From: Streptomyces sp. NBC_01304 | Lineage (GTDB): Bacteria; Actinomycetota; Actinomycetes; Streptomycetales; Streptomycetaceae | Length of the DNA stretch: 64,000 nucleotides | Direction: 5' to 3' | Assembly (NCBI RefSeq): GCF_035975855.1 | Contig: NZ_CP109055.1 | Span: 7,130,001 to 7,194,000 of the forward strand | Translations under genes and position numbers: made by a program | Notes under the pieces: model-generated | The model's input: the letters and a program-made list of their open reading frames with translations, nothing else | The model's database searches: none | Told to the model about the DNA's origin: nothing | Shown here: positions 27,294 to 36,609 of the stretch, piece by piece | Layout of the letters: each line of letters starts with the position of its first letter | Position numbering within the stretch: position 1 is the first letter of the stretch

Positions 27294-29378
27294 CTACGCG
27301 TTGACGGAGTCCTCTGCGCCATTGGACTCCGCGTCCATGTCTTCGCCCAACTCGTCAGAGTCGCCCTCGCGCTGGCTCGGGATCTCCGCCAGGCGGGAGG
27401 TCATGCGGACGCGGCGCTCGTCGGCGCGGGTGCACAGGGCGCGGATCGCGGCGTTGAAGCGGTCGATGGAGGGCGGGTCGGAGGGGCCGAGCAGGTGCTC
27501 CTTGAGCTCTGCGCGCTCCTCGGCGTACGGGTCCTTCTCCGGGTGGCGTACGGACTCCAGGAGCGCCGGGACGCCGCCCGCCTTGGGGGAGAGGATCGCG
27601 GCCGCGCGGACCGTCGGGAAGCCGGCCCGGAAGTCTGCCTCGGACATGCCGGTCGTGTTCGCGACCGCGTACGGCTTCTCGCTGCTCAGCCAGTCCGAGA
27701 CCACCGACGAGACATCGCTGATCAGCAGGTCCGCCTGGTTGAAGCAGGTGAAGATCGCCGGACGCGCGTCCGTGATGACCTGGTGCTCCCACTCGGGGAA
27801 CGACGCCCAGTACGCCGCCTCCCAGGCCTCGGTGGCCTCCGCGACGGCCGCCGCGCGGTCGCCGTCCGGGGCGCCCTGGAGCAGCATCCGCTCCATCTCG
27901 TCGGCGCTGGTGCGGAAGTGGGTCGAGGTGAGCTGGTCCAGCGCGACGGTGCGGCGGGCCAGCTCGCGCGCGGCCTCGGGGCCCGGACGGGCGCCGGAGC
28001 GGCCGGTGTTGGCCTCGCGGATCATGGCCTTGATGCGCTCGTTGGCGGCGCCCGCGCGCGGGTCGACCGAGCCGGTCATCGGGTGCGGCTTGTAGAGGAC
28101 GCGTACGGCGTCGTCGGCGAGCAGGTGCTTGACGATGTTCTCGCCGGCCAGGATCACCGAGGTGTTGCCCGGGTTGCCGTCCCAGCCCTCCCAGGTGGGC
28201 GCGTAGAGGACCGTGGTGTACGTGCCCTTCGGCGCACCCTCGTACGGCAGGATCGGCGACAGCTGGGGCCGGCCGACCTCCACGACGTCCTTGTCCTCGA
28301 CGCCGATGTCCGCGAGCTGGTAGCGGTCGCGGGCGGCGGGTCCGGCGACCCAGACCTCGTCGTAGGCCTTGGCGTACGGGTTGCAGGAGGAGAGCTTGTC
28401 GCTCTCGCCGTGGTTGGTGAAGGCGTGCTTGATGGTGGGGATGCGAAGGACCTGCGAGGTCTTCGCGGCGTTGGCCGGGTGCAGCATCATCTTCAGCGTC
28501 GAGTTCTCGAGCGCGAACATGTTGGCGACCTTCGGCACGCACAGGATCGGCACGTCGGTGGCGTCGATCTTCTGCACCATGAAGCGCTCACGCAGCACGA
28601 TCAGCGGCTTGCCGTCGACGGCGGCGAGCGTGGAGAGCCACATGTTCGCCTGGTACGCCGAGCTGGTGCCGCCGGAGAAGTACATGGCGACGGTCGGCTT
28701 GTACGCGGCCAGCCACTTGTCCAGCCACTCCATGACCTTCTTCTCGTGCACCGCGCGCTTCTTGGGCAGCAGCCACGTCGCGAGATAGCCGGTGCCGCCG
28801 ACCATCAGGGCCAGCGAGATGCCGACGCCGATGGCGCCTTCGAGCACGTCCTCGCTGATCGCGGTCGCCATCATGCCGATGGTGGCCGGGATCGAGAAGG
28901 TCAGCAGCCGGTGTGCCTGGCGGCGGGCCAGGATGCGCGGCGGTGCGGCGCTCAGGCGCAGCGCGGAAGCGTCGATGTTCCGCGTGACGATGGGCAGCTG
29001 GCGGGTGCGGCGGATCAGGACGGCGAGCGCCTGGTTGGCGAAGTGCACGACGTAGAAGGCGAGCAGCGCGATGGTCAGCGGCGCCTGCTCCTCGAGCGGG
29101 TTGATGCCCGGCAGTCGCAGCAGGCCGACCACGATCAGCATGTCGCGCAGGAGCTGGCGCACCGTGACGTCGAAGCGGATCTTGCTCAGTACGGCGAGCA
29201 GACCGGGCTGCTTGTACTGGAGGTACGTGTCGAGGGCCAGACCGCCGACGGAGGCGACGATGAACACGGGCAGGTTCGGCAGCAGAGCGCTGGCGAGCTG
29301 GGCCGTGAAGAGCGCGAACATCGCGCACAGCGCGGAGAGCTGCACGATGCGACGGGGGGCGAGTCCGGCTGAGGGCAC
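27294..29378 (-). CDS. Membrane-anchored CDP-glycerol glycerophosphotransferase-like protein
   Basis: The 694-residue protein has a hydrophobic N-terminal part (about residues 10-215, five to six helices) and a cytoplasmic GT-B domain with the TagF/TagB family motifs NHGESDK, LYAPTWEGWDG, VLYKPHPMTGS and LLISDVSSVVSDWLSSEKP. Such enzymes transfer glycerol phosphate from CDP-glycerol to build wall teichoic acid or related polymers. The membrane-helix fusion suggests tight coupling to the membrane. It starts at GTG 29378 with AGGAG eight bases upstream. It lies alone on the minus strand between obgE and proB; its wall role fits the neighbouring mre and LCP genes. Confidence 0.85.
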   Translation of the reverse strand: MPSAGLAPRRIVQLSALCAMFALFTAQLASALLPNLPVFIVASVGGLALDTYLQYKQPGLLAVLSKIRFDVTVRQLLRDMLIVVGLLRLPGINPLEEQAPLTIALLAFYVVHFANQALAVLIRRTRQLPIVTRNIDASALRLSAAPPRILARRQAHRLLTFSIPATIGMMATAISEDVLEGAIGVGISLALMVGGTGYLATWLLPKKRAVHEKKVMEWLDKWLAAYKPTVAMYFSGGTSSAYQANMWLSTLAAVDGKPLIVLRERFMVQKIDATDVPILCVPKVANMFALENSTLKMMLHPANAAKTSQVLRIPTIKHAFTNHGESDKLSSCNPYAKAYDEVWVAGPAARDRYQLADIGVEDKDVVEVGRPQLSPILPYEGAPKGTYTTVLYAPTWEGWDGNPGNTSVILAGENIVKHLLADDAVRVLYKPHPMTGSVDPRAGAANERIKAMIREANTGRSGARPGPEAARELARRTVALDQLTSTHFRTSADEMERMLLQGAPDGDRAAAVAEATEAWEAAYWASFPEWEHQVITDARPAIFTCFNQADLLISDVSSVVSDWLSSEKPYAVANTTGMSEADFRAGFPTVRAAAILSPKAGGVPALLESVRHPEKDPYAEERAELKEHLLGPSDPPSIDRFNAAIRALCTRADERRVRMTSRLAEIPSQREGDSDELGEDMDAESNGAEDSVNA

Positions 29379-29473
29379 GGGCTGGGCTCCTGCGGGTCAA
29401 ATGGGGTGTGCGACTGGGGGTGCGGCAAAGGCGGGCAGCCTTCATGACCTTCGTGGGGGAAGGCTGACCCCTG

Positions 29474-29503
29474 ACCGTATGGCTTTTCCCTCTGCTGGAG
29501 CAA
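29474..29503 (-). promoter_or_regulatory. Candidate promoter of the CDP-glycerol transferase gene
   Basis: On the minus strand TTGCTC (29498-29503) and TACGGT (29474-29479) are 18 bases apart, about 95 bases before the GTG. The rest of the 29379-29766 gap has no coding frame; TAGATT at 29733-29738 may be the -10 for proB. Confidence 0.35.
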
Positions 29504-29766
29504 TCCTCCGTGACATCAATCACCGGATAAACGGGCAAAACCACTGAACCTCAGGTGGATTTCGCCCGTCCGCCGTTGACCCTGGTCGAGGGCTTGGTCG
29601 AACGCTCGGGCGAAGGCGTTCGCGGGGTCACCGGCCGGGGAAGCGTGGCGGCTCGACGGCCGCGCCGCAGACGGCGTAGCGGCGTATGTCCCGCCCCTCG
29701 AAACGCGGCGGCGGCGTGCGGCACACCTCACGTAGATTGCAGACACTGCAAAGGATGGGGTCGTAC

Positions 29767-30909
29767 GTGTCAGGCGCAAGGCAGAGCCAGCAGCGGCAGA
29801 GCATCGCGGAAGCTCACAGGGTCGTGGTCAAGGTCGGGTCGTCCTCGCTGACCACCGCGTCGGGCGGCCTCGACGCCGACCGTGTCGACGCGCTCGTCGA
29901 CGTACTGGCGAAGGCTCGCAGCGGCGGCGAGAAGGAGATCGTCCTCGTCTCGTCCGGCGCCATCGCCGCCGGCCTCGCCCCGCTCGGACTGCGCCGCCGC
30001 CCCCGCGACCTCGCCCGCCAGCAGGCCGCCGCCAGCGTCGGCCAGGGCCTGCTCGTGGCCCGCTACACCTCGTCCTTCGCGCGCTTCGGCGTACGCGTCG
30101 GGCAGGTGCTTCTGACCAGCGACGACATGGCCCGCCGCGCCCACCACCGCAATGCCTCGCGGACCCTCGACCAGCTGCTCGCGATGGGCGCGCTGCCCGT
30201 CGTCAACGAGAACGACACGGTCGCGACGGACGAGATCCGCTTCGGCGACAACGACCGGCTCGCCGCCCTCGTCGCGCATCTCGTACGCGCTGATCTGCTG
30301 GTTCTGCTGTCCGACGTGGACGGCCTGTACGACGGTGACCCGAGCAAGGAGGGCACCTCGCGCATCGAGGAGGTGCGCGGCCCCGCCGACATAGCGCACG
30401 TCCAGATCGGCTCCAGCGGCAAGGCGGGCGTCGGCACCGGCGGCATGGTCACCAAGGTCGAGGCCGCCCGGATCGCCGCCGCCGCGGGCATCCCCGTCGT
30501 GCTGACCTCGGCCGTGCACGCCGCGGACGCGCTGGCCGGGCGGGGGACCGGCACGCACTTCCACAGCACCGGACGGCGTTCGGCCGACCGACTGCTCTGG
30601 CTGCAGCACGCCTCCACGCCGCAGGGCGCCCTCACGCTCGACGAAGGGGCGGTCCGCGCGGTCGTCGAGCGGCGCACCTCGCTGCTGCCCGCCGGGATCA
30701 AGGCGGTCGAGGGCGAGTTCAGCGCCGGCGACCCGGTCGAACTGCGCGACACCGAGGGCCGCGCGGTGGCCCGTGGCCTCGTCAACTTCGACGCCAAGGA
30801 GATCCCGCAGCTGATCGGCCGGTCGACGCGCGAGCTGGCGAAGGAGCTCGGTCCCGCGTACGAGCGCGAGGTCGTGCACCGGGACGATCTGGTCGTCCTG
30901 CACCCGTGA
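29767..30909 (+). CDS. proB: Glutamate 5-kinase
   Basis: ProB phosphorylates L-glutamate with ATP as the first step of proline synthesis and is feedback-inhibited by proline. The 380-residue protein has the amino-acid kinase fold (VVVKVGSSSLT; VLVSSGAIAAGLAPLG; PVVNENDTVATDEIRFGDND; LLSDVDGLYDGDP) and a C-terminal PUA domain (about 290-365). I start at the GTG at 29767, preceded by AAGGATGGGG; an upstream in-frame frame from 29686 is Arg-rich and unlikely. proA follows after one intervening gene. A 23-bp tandem repeat overlaps its stop codon. Confidence 0.97.
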   Translation: MSGARQSQQRQSIAEAHRVVVKVGSSSLTTASGGLDADRVDALVDVLAKARSGGEKEIVLVSSGAIAAGLAPLGLRRRPRDLARQQAAASVGQGLLVARYTSSFARFGVRVGQVLLTSDDMARRAHHRNASRTLDQLLAMGALPVVNENDTVATDEIRFGDNDRLAALVAHLVRADLLVLLSDVDGLYDGDPSKEGTSRIEEVRGPADIAHVQIGSSGKAGVGTGGMVTKVEAARIAAAAGIPVVLTSAVHAADALAGRGTGTHFHSTGRRSADRLLWLQHASTPQGALTLDEGAVRAVVERRTSLLPAGIKAVEGEFSAGDPVELRDTEGRAVARGLVNFDAKEIPQLIGRSTRELAKELGPAYEREVVHRDDLVVLHP

Positions 30910-30990
30910 TCCCGGTCGTCGCGTACCCCTGATCCCGGTCGTCCCGTACCCGTAATCCTGGTCGTCCGGCACCCGTATTCGTCGCTCTGC
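30902..30990 (+). repeat. 23-bp tandem repeat overlapping the proB stop codon
   Basis: Units begin at 30902, 30925 and 30948, with a partial one at 30971 (core ACCCGTGATCCCGGTCGTC). Successive units carry TGA (the proB stop), TGA and TAA. The 23-base period puts these in all three reading frames. Confidence 0.85.
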
Positions 30991-31165
30991 ACCCGCCGAA
31001 CGTCGTCCTGCGCCCCTAATCAGGGCGAATAACCGGCCGAAAGTGCGCGCCAGTTGACGCCCTTAGTGAGGGACCTTCCGCAAAACCGTCACGCGAAGGC
31101 GCGTGGGCTGGTCAACTTTGTTGGGGGAGAGTTCCACACGACAGAGGCTTGACAGGAGGCCGCCG

Positions 31166-31672
31166 GTGAGACGAGTGCGCCCTGGGGCGGCGCCCCGAGG
31201 AGCTGAGCGGGCACTGACGAGTGTCAGGGCAGGGGAGAGTTTCCACGCGGATGCCGCCGAGGACACGGCGGACCAGGCGACGGACCGGGGGCAGACCGAC
31301 CGGCAGGACGAGCAGGAGGCCCAGGGCGAGCTGCCCCGGCTCTGGCACGTCACGCTGAGCGTCTCGGGCCCCGCCGCTCCGCTGCCGGAAATCCGGCGGG
31401 GCCTGGAGCAGCTGGCCCACGACCATCCCTTTCTGCTGACCAGCCGGTACGCCGGTGACCACGCGGAGATCCGTTACTGGGAAGAGGCCCGCGATCTGCA
31501 CGACGCGGCGGCGGTCGCCCTGCGGCTGTGGGGCGAGCACCGGCAGAGCGCCAAGCTGCCGCCCTGGGAGATCGTCGGCCTCGAAGTGATCGACCGGGAC
31601 ACCTACCACCAGCGCATCGCGGAGGGATACGGTCCGCCGCCCGCGGCACCCGTCGGAGTGCATCCCTTTTGA
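31166..31672 (+). CDS. Conserved hypothetical protein between proB and proA
   Basis: The 168-residue protein has a low-complexity acidic N-terminal region and a compact core from about residue 59 ([20 protein letters not shown], then [22 protein letters not shown] and [19 protein letters not shown]). The core resembles a small alpha/beta domain; I do not recognise its family. The GTG at 31166 is chosen because AGGAGG ends six bases upstream, better than the alternatives at 31103. I recall a similar gene between proB and proA in other Streptomyces, which could link it to proline synthesis, but that is only context. Confidence 0.75.
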   Translation: MRRVRPGAAPRGAERALTSVRAGESFHADAAEDTADQATDRGQTDRQDEQEAQGELPRLWHVTLSVSGPAAPLPEIRRGLEQLAHDHPFLLTSRYAGDHAEIRYWEEARDLHDAAAVALRLWGEHRQSAKLPPWEIVGLEVIDRDTYHQRIAEGYGPPPAAPVGVHPF

Positions 31673-31745
31673 GCCGAGTCCGGGCCCTGTGCTCAGGGAT
31701 GTCTCGGGGAGTGGGATACCCGATGGACAGGGCTCCGGCTCGGAT

Positions 31746-31751
31746 TACCCT
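31746..31751 (+). promoter_or_regulatory. proA: Candidate -10 for leaderless proA mRNA
   Basis: TACCCT ends six bases before the proA ATG and no Shine-Dalgarno sequence is present. It supports the start at 31758 over the in-frame start at 31689. Confidence 0.5.
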
Positions 31752-31757
31752 GCCCTC

Positions 31758-33041
31758 ATGACCTCGCTCTCCCCGTACGCCGACATGTCGCCCGTCGCCC
31801 AGGCCGCCTACCGCGCCCGTGCCGCCTCCGCGGACCTCGCGCCGCTGCCACGGGCCGCCAAGGACGACGCGCTGCGTGCGATCGCGGACGCGCTGGAAGT
31901 CCGTACGAAGGAAATCGTCGAGGCCAACGCGCAGGACATCGCCAAGGCCCGCGAGGCCGGCACCAGCGAGACGGTCATCGACCGGCTGACGCTGACCCCC
32001 GAGCGGGTCAAGGCGATCGCCTCCGACGTGCGCGACGTGGTGGCGCTGCCCGACCCGGTCGGCGAGGTCGTACGCGGCTCGACGCTGCCCAACGGCATCG
32101 ACCTGCGGCAGGTCCGGGTGCCGCTCGGGGTGGTCGGGATCATCTACGAGGCGCGGCCCAATGTGACCGTGGACGCGGCCGCGCTGTGCCTGAAGTCGGG
32201 GAACGCGGTGCTGCTGCGCGGCTCGTCCTCCGCGTACCACTCCAACACCGCGCTCGTACGGGTGCTGCGCGACGCGGTCGGCGGGGCCGGGCTGCCCGCG
32301 GACGCCGTCCAGCTGGTGCCGGGCGAATCCCGTGATTCCGTACGGGAGTTGATGCGCGCCCGCGGCCTCGTCGACGTGCTCATCCCGCGCGGCGGTGCCT
32401 CGCTGATCAAGACCGTCGTCGAGGAGTCCACCGTCCCGGTCATCGAGACCGGCACCGGCAACTGCCATGTGTACGTGGACGCGGAGGCCGACCTCGACAT
32501 GGCGGTCGACATCCTGATCAACTCCAAGGCGCAGCGCCCCAGCGTGTGCAACGCCGCCGAGACGCTCCTCGTCCACCAGGACATCGCCGACGCCTTCGTG
32601 CCGCGCGCCCTGGACGCCCTCGCCGAGGCCGGGGTGACGGTGCACGCGGACGAGCGGATCGCCGCGTACGCCGAGGGATCCAAGGCCTCCGTGGTCCCGG
32701 CCACCGCCGAGGACTGGGAGACCGAGTACCTCTCGTACGACATCGCGGCCGCCGTGGTCGACTCCCTCGACAAGGCCGTCGAGCACATCCGCCTGTGGAC
32801 CTCCGGGCACACCGAGGCGATCGTCACCACCTCGCAGCAGGCCGCCCGCCGCTTCACCCAGCTCGTGGACTCCACCACCGTCGCGGTGAACGCCTCGACG
32901 CGGTTCACCGACGGCAGCCAGTTCGGCTTCGGCGCCGAAATCGGCATCTCCACACAGAAGTTGCACGCCCGCGGCCCGATGGGTCTGCCCGAGCTGACCT
33001 CGACGAAGTACATCGTCACGGGCGACGGGCACACGCGCTGA
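31758..33041 (+). CDS. proA: Gamma-glutamyl phosphate reductase
   Basis: ProA reduces glutamyl-5-phosphate with NADPH to glutamate semialdehyde, the second step of proline synthesis. The 427-residue protein is full length. It has an aldehyde-dehydrogenase-type fold, the segment [19 protein letters not shown], and the catalytic C264 in [13 protein letters not shown], with [19 protein letters not shown] near the C-terminus. The start at the ATG at 31758 fits the family and the leaderless -10. Its separate promoter suggests that proB and proA are not strictly one operon here. Confidence 0.97.
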   Translation: MTSLSPYADMSPVAQAAYRARAASADLAPLPRAAKDDALRAIADALEVRTKEIVEANAQDIAKAREAGTSETVIDRLTLTPERVKAIASDVRDVVALPDPVGEVVRGSTLPNGIDLRQVRVPLGVVGIIYEARPNVTVDAAALCLKSGNAVLLRGSSSAYHSNTALVRVLRDAVGGAGLPADAVQLVPGESRDSVRELMRARGLVDVLIPRGGASLIKTVVEESTVPVIETGTGNCHVYVDAEADLDMAVDILINSKAQRPSVCNAAETLLVHQDIADAFVPRALDALAEAGVTVHADERIAAYAEGSKASVVPATAEDWETEYLSYDIAAAVVDSLDKAVEHIRLWTSGHTEAIVTTSQQAARRFTQLVDSTTVAVNASTRFTDGSQFGFGAEIGISTQKLHARGPMGLPELTSTKYIVTGDGHTR

Positions 33042-33109
33042 CCCGGTTTCCGCGGCGGCAGCTATAGGTGAATTCCCTTACCGTCTGCCCAAATTGACCC
33101 CCTCAGGTC

Positions 33110-33115
33110 TACTCT
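33110..33115 (+). promoter_or_regulatory. Candidate -10 for leaderless mRNA of 33122 gene
   Basis: TACTCT ends six bases before the GTG at 33122. The next gene at 33832 has the same hexamer (33820-33825) at the same distance from its ATG. Neither has a Shine-Dalgarno sequence. Confidence 0.5.
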
Positions 33116-33121
33116 GGTTGC

Positions 33122-33730
33122 GTGCCGGACGACGTGGGGGGCTCGCCGTTTCCGGACGGCTGGGAGCCCGACGACGACCACCACGGGGGTGCGGACGAGG
33201 AGTTCGCCGCCGTGGTCTTCGACGAGGACTTCGTACGGGCCGCGACCGTCCATGAACCCACCGCCGTGGAGCGCCTGTTGGCGGCCGCCCAGGCCCGCGC
33301 GGAGGCCGACGCGGCCGCCCGGCACGCACCGGTCCACGGGGCGGGGGGCGACGACGATCCGGACGAGTTCTACGACGGGTACGACGGGTATGACGGGTAC
33401 GGATCGGGCGTGGGGCGTGGTGGCCGCCACGGCCGGGACGCCTTCGGGCGGGACCCGCACCTCGACCACGAGGGCATCGACTTCGATCTGGTCGAGGACG
33501 GCCATTCCCGTCGCGGGCAAGGGCGTTGGCACCGGCCCGTCGCCTGGATCCTCGCCCTGCTGATGGGCATCGGCATGGTCGCCCTCGCCTTCACCGCCGT
33601 CTACCGGGGCGCCTCCTCGGGCAGCGAGGACCAGATACCGCCGCCCGCCACGGCCGACGTCGGGGGCGATCCCTCGGCGTCCCCGGACTACTCGCACTCA
33701 CCGGTACCGGCAGCTCCGCGCCTGCCCTGA
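33122..33730 (+). CDS. Single-pass membrane protein with VVFDExFVRAA motif
   Basis: The 202-residue product has a disordered acidic N-terminal half (GYDGYDGYDGYGSG repeats), one membrane helix at about 139-160 (VAWILALLMGIGMVALAFTA) and a short external tail. Near the N-terminus is DEEFAAVVFDEDFVRAATVHE (residues 26-45 plus one). Most of the same motif occurs in the next gene, so the two are related by it. The function is unknown. It probably faces the cytoplasm with the motif and could bind a cell-wall or division protein; that is inference. The small size and acidic bias fit an adaptor rather than an enzyme. Confidence 0.7.
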   Translation: MPDDVGGSPFPDGWEPDDDHHGGADEEFAAVVFDEDFVRAATVHEPTAVERLLAAAQARAEADAAARHAPVHGAGGDDDPDEFYDGYDGYDGYGSGVGRGGRHGRDAFGRDPHLDHEGIDFDLVEDGHSRRGQGRWHRPVAWILALLMGIGMVALAFTAVYRGASSGSEDQIPPPATADVGGDPSASPDYSHSPVPAAPRLP

Positions 33731-33819
33731 CCGATTCCGTGAGACTCCGTCAGAATCCGTAGTGAGAGTCCGTCAGAAGTTGTCGTGTACCAGGGCGTTT
33801 ACCTTCGGCCCGCGAGACC

Positions 33820-33825
33820 TACTCT
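33820..33825 (+). promoter_or_regulatory. Candidate -10 for leaderless mRNA of 33832 gene
   Basis: TACTCT lies six bases before the ATG. TTTACC at 33798-33803 is a possible -35 with 16-base spacing. Confidence 0.5.
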
Positions 33826-33831
33826 GAAGGT

Positions 33832-34905
33832 ATGGCCGGGCCTGGAGACCCACCTGAGGGCACACCCGAGGGCGTCGCCGGTGGTGGAGAGGAAGAGTAC
33901 CGATCCGTCGTCTTCGACGAGTCGTTCGTCCGCGCTGCCCGGCTTCAGGAGTTCTCCGCCCAGGAGCGCATCACCGATCACTCACCGGCCGTACGCCGCC
34001 GCCCGGCGGCCGCGGTCAAAGGCTTCTCCAAGCAGGCGATGATCCTCGTCGTGCTGATCGCGGTGGCCTTCGGTACCGCGATCTACATGGGCGTACGCCA
34101 TCCCTATCAGAAGCCGGCCGCACGCCCCGCGGGACCGCTGCGCATGACGGTCATCCCGCTGGTGCCGCAGGGCCCCGTGCCCGGCGGGCGCTCCACCACC
34201 GAGCTCTACGAGCACAGCCCGGCCGCGCAGTTCAGGGTCGGCGCCGCCGGGGTCACGCTGCCCGCGGCGCGGCGCACCGCGCACTTCTCGGAGGGCCAGG
34301 TGATGACCGCGCTCTCCACGGCCAAGGACTATCTGGTGCACTCCTCGCTCGACCCGGACGTGCTGACCGGGGACAGGGTGCGCGAGGTGCGGATACTCCT
34401 CGGCCCCGAGCAGCTCGAGCAGTTCGACGCGAGCTTCGACCATCCCCTCGCCGACGGCCGGCACGCCGCCACGGGGTGGCTGGTCCGCTTCGACCCGGCC
34501 AAGGTGGAGCTGGCCGACTCCAAGACCCGGGTCCAGGGCACGCTGCACGTCACCGAGACGGGGTCCGACGCCCTGGAGGTGACCTCGGACCACACCTTCG
34601 TCTACGCGCTGCGGCCGGTCGGCGGCGACGGCGGGCGCGCCTCGCTCTTCACGGTCCGGCGTGAGCTGCACTTCCGCTTCGACGCGGAGGATCTGCAGAT
34701 GCGCAGGGCCGAGCTGGTCTTGTCGTACGTCCAGGCCGGGCCGCTGTCCTGCGCCACGGACTCGGCGGGGCGGCTTCGGCCGCTGCTCGCGGGGCAGACG
34801 GCCAAGGCCGAGGGCCCGGCCGGAACCGACCCCTATGCCACGGGTGGCACGACCGCGCTGTGTGGGTCTTTGGCAGCTTCTGCGCAGCCCTCGCCCAGCA
34901 CCTGA
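33832..34905 (+). CDS. Membrane protein with VVFDExFVRAA motif and extracellular domain
   Basis: The 357-residue protein has a short cytoplasmic part containing EEEYRSVVFDESFVRAARLQ (residues 20-39), a membrane helix at about 65-84 (MILVVLIAVAFGTAIYMGV), and an extracytoplasmic domain of about 260 residues with conserved-looking pieces VMTALSTAKDYLVHSSLDPD and VREVRILLGPEQLEQFDASF. It is paralogous to its upstream neighbour only in the N-terminal motif. I recall that a Streptomyces gene at about this locus (SCO2584 in S. coelicolor) was linked to the spore-wall synthesising complex; I cannot confirm that from sequence. No enzymatic motif is visible. Confidence 0.75.
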   Translation: MAGPGDPPEGTPEGVAGGGEEEYRSVVFDESFVRAARLQEFSAQERITDHSPAVRRRPAAAVKGFSKQAMILVVLIAVAFGTAIYMGVRHPYQKPAARPAGPLRMTVIPLVPQGPVPGGRSTTELYEHSPAAQFRVGAAGVTLPAARRTAHFSEGQVMTALSTAKDYLVHSSLDPDVLTGDRVREVRILLGPEQLEQFDASFDHPLADGRHAATGWLVRFDPAKVELADSKTRVQGTLHVTETGSDALEVTSDHTFVYALRPVGGDGGRASLFTVRRELHFRFDAEDLQMRRAELVLSYVQAGPLSCATDSAGRLRPLLAGQTAKAEGPAGTDPYATGGTTALCGSLAASAQPSPST

Positions 34906-34978
34906 TGCTCGACCGGCCCGGGGTCGCGGGGCTCTGCCCCGGACCCCGGTCCTCGCCGGACGGGCTGTCTATTGCCCC

Positions 34979-35041
34979 TCCCCGCCCCTTCCCGAAAGGC
35001 TGCCGCCGGCTTCAAAGATTGTCCTCAAACGCCGGACGGGC
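34979..35041. repeat. Dispersed repeat element between convergent genes
   Basis: CCCCGCCCCTTCCCG and AAGGCTGCCGCCGGC here match 2290-2323 almost exactly. The following TGTCCTCAAACGCCGGACGG is present in reverse orientation near 2329-2350. Like the first copy it lies between convergent genes. Confidence 0.6.
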
Positions 35042-36136
35042 TCATTTGTTGCCGGAGTCGTCTTCAGGGCCGTCCTCGGGGCGCTCCTCCGTGGTGGTCG
35101 TGCCGCCGCCGCTCCCGCCGAACTTCCCGCGCAGCTTCCCGCCCAGGTCGCCCGCCCCGCCCGCTATGTCGGACACCAGCTTCATCAGCGGGTCCTTGGA
35201 GTTGCGCACGTTCTCCGCGTAGTTGCTCGCGGACTGGCGGAAGGACTCCGACACCGAGGCGTCCTTGTCCTCGTCGCGGCGCGGGTAGTGGCCGTCCATG
35301 ATCCGCTGGTACTCGCGGGACTCGGCCCACTTCTTCAGCTCGGCGGCGCGCACCGTGGTGAACGGGTGCGAACGGGGCAGTACGTTCAGGATCTTGAGGA
35401 CCGAGTCGCGCAGATCGCCACCCGCCTCGTACTCCTCCGCCTGCGCCAGGAACGCGTCCACGTTCATCTCGTGCAGGTGGTTACCGCCCGCGATCTTCAT
35501 CAGGCCGCGCATCGACGCCTGCAGATCCTGGCCCACCAGGAGGCCCGCCCGGTCCGCGGACAGCTCCGACTTGCGGAACCACTCGCGCAGCGCGGTCACG
35601 ATCGCCATGATCGCGACGTTGCCCAGCGGGATCCACGCGATCTTCAGCGCGAGGTTGGTGAGGAACAGCAGGATCGTGCGGTACACCGCGTGCCCGGACA
35701 GCGCGTGGCCCACCTCGTGGCCGATGACCGCGCGCATCTCCTCCTCGTCGAGGAGCTCCACCAGGCCCGTCGTCACCACGATGATCGGCTCGTCCAGGCC
35801 GATGCACATCGCGTTCGGCACCGGGTCCTGGTTCACGTACATCGGGGGGACCTTCTCCAGGTCCAGGATGTAACAGGCGTCCCGCAGCATGGTGTTGAGG
35901 TGCGCGAACTGGGCGTCGCTCACCCGCACCGAGTCCGACAGGAACAGCAGCCGCAGACTGCGCTCGGGCAGCAGCCCGCTGAGTGCCTTGAAGACGGTGT
36001 CGAACCCGCTGAGCTTGCGCAGGGCCACCAGTGCCGAGCGGTCCGCCGGGTGCTCATAGGCACGGGAGGAGATACCCGGGAAGCGCCGGCGGTTGCGGCC
36101 CGGCAGGTTCTCGTTGTTCTCGGTGCTTTCGGTCAT
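35042..36136 (-). CDS. M48-family zinc metalloprotease
   Basis: The 364-residue protein has the zinc-binding HEVGH (H140, E141, H144), a third ligand E191 in KSELSADRAG with D195, and two or three hydrophobic helices (about 155-185) around the site. This matches HtpX/Ste24-like M48 peptidases, membrane proteases of quality control. The C-terminus is low-complexity and acidic (GGGTTTTEERPEDGPED). I start at MTESTENNENLP (ATG at 36136, with GGGGG five bases upstream); a TTG at 36148 is in frame but unlikely. It is convergent with the 33832 gene. Confidence 0.9.
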   Translation of the reverse strand: MTESTENNENLPGRNRRRFPGISSRAYEHPADRSALVALRKLSGFDTVFKALSGLLPERSLRLLFLSDSVRVSDAQFAHLNTMLRDACYILDLEKVPPMYVNQDPVPNAMCIGLDEPIIVVTTGLVELLDEEEMRAVIGHEVGHALSGHAVYRTILLFLTNLALKIAWIPLGNVAIMAIVTALREWFRKSELSADRAGLLVGQDLQASMRGLMKIAGGNHLHEMNVDAFLAQAEEYEAGGDLRDSVLKILNVLPRSHPFTTVRAAELKKWAESREYQRIMDGHYPRRDEDKDASVSESFRQSASNYAENVRNSKDPLMKLVSDIAGGAGDLGGKLRGKFGGSGGGTTTTEERPEDGPEDDSGNK

Positions 36137-36301
36137 GCTGGCCCCCAAATTCTGCGAGTTGTCCCGCTCTTGTGCGCGTGGTCCCCGCCCCTCGAAGAAC
36201 GTTCAGCGTATGCGCTTCGGTTCCGGTCGAGGGGTGCCGACCGCATCCCGCGGGCCGCGGGCTACGGTGGGCGCGCAGCGCAACGAAGGAGCATCGCCGT
36301 C

Positions 36302-36481
36302 ATGGAGCACACCAGCACCGTCCTGCTCGCCGCCGCGGCCGAGGCCGCCAAGCAGCAGGGGCCCGGCAACGTCCTGCGGATCGTGCTGATCGTCTCGGTG
36401 GTCGGCGGAGCCTTCCTCGCGTGGTTCCTGCTGCGCGGTTACCGCAACGACAGTGACGCCGATGACGGCCGCGAAGGTTGA
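36302..36481 (+). CDS. Small single-pass membrane protein (59 aa)
   Basis: The frame MEHTSTVLLAAAAEAAKQQG... has an AAGGAG ribosome site ten bases upstream and TACGGT as a possible -10 at 36263. One hydrophobic helix (about residues 26-45, LRIVLIVSVVGGAFLAWFLL) is followed by a charged tail YRNDSDADDGREG. It is divergent from the M48 protease. The function is unknown; I rate it a real gene because of the ribosome site, the membrane helix and good codon use. Confidence 0.65.
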   Translation: MEHTSTVLLAAAAEAAKQQGPGNVLRIVLIVSVVGGAFLAWFLLRGYRNDSDADDGREG

Positions 36482-36609
36482 GGGCCGCACGCCCCCGTTC
36501 CCCGCACCCGTGCCCCTCTTGCCTGAGTCGGCGTGATCGCGCGGGAGTCCCCCGCATACGATGTGCCCGAAGTCTCAACCCGCTCCCACCCGGATAGGTC
36601 CTGCCGACG

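Noticed and set aside
34661..36301. Long plus frame running over the M48 protease before the 59-aa gene
   Set aside because: Shadow of the minus-strand protease; only the last 60 codons, starting at 36302 with AAGGAG, look real.
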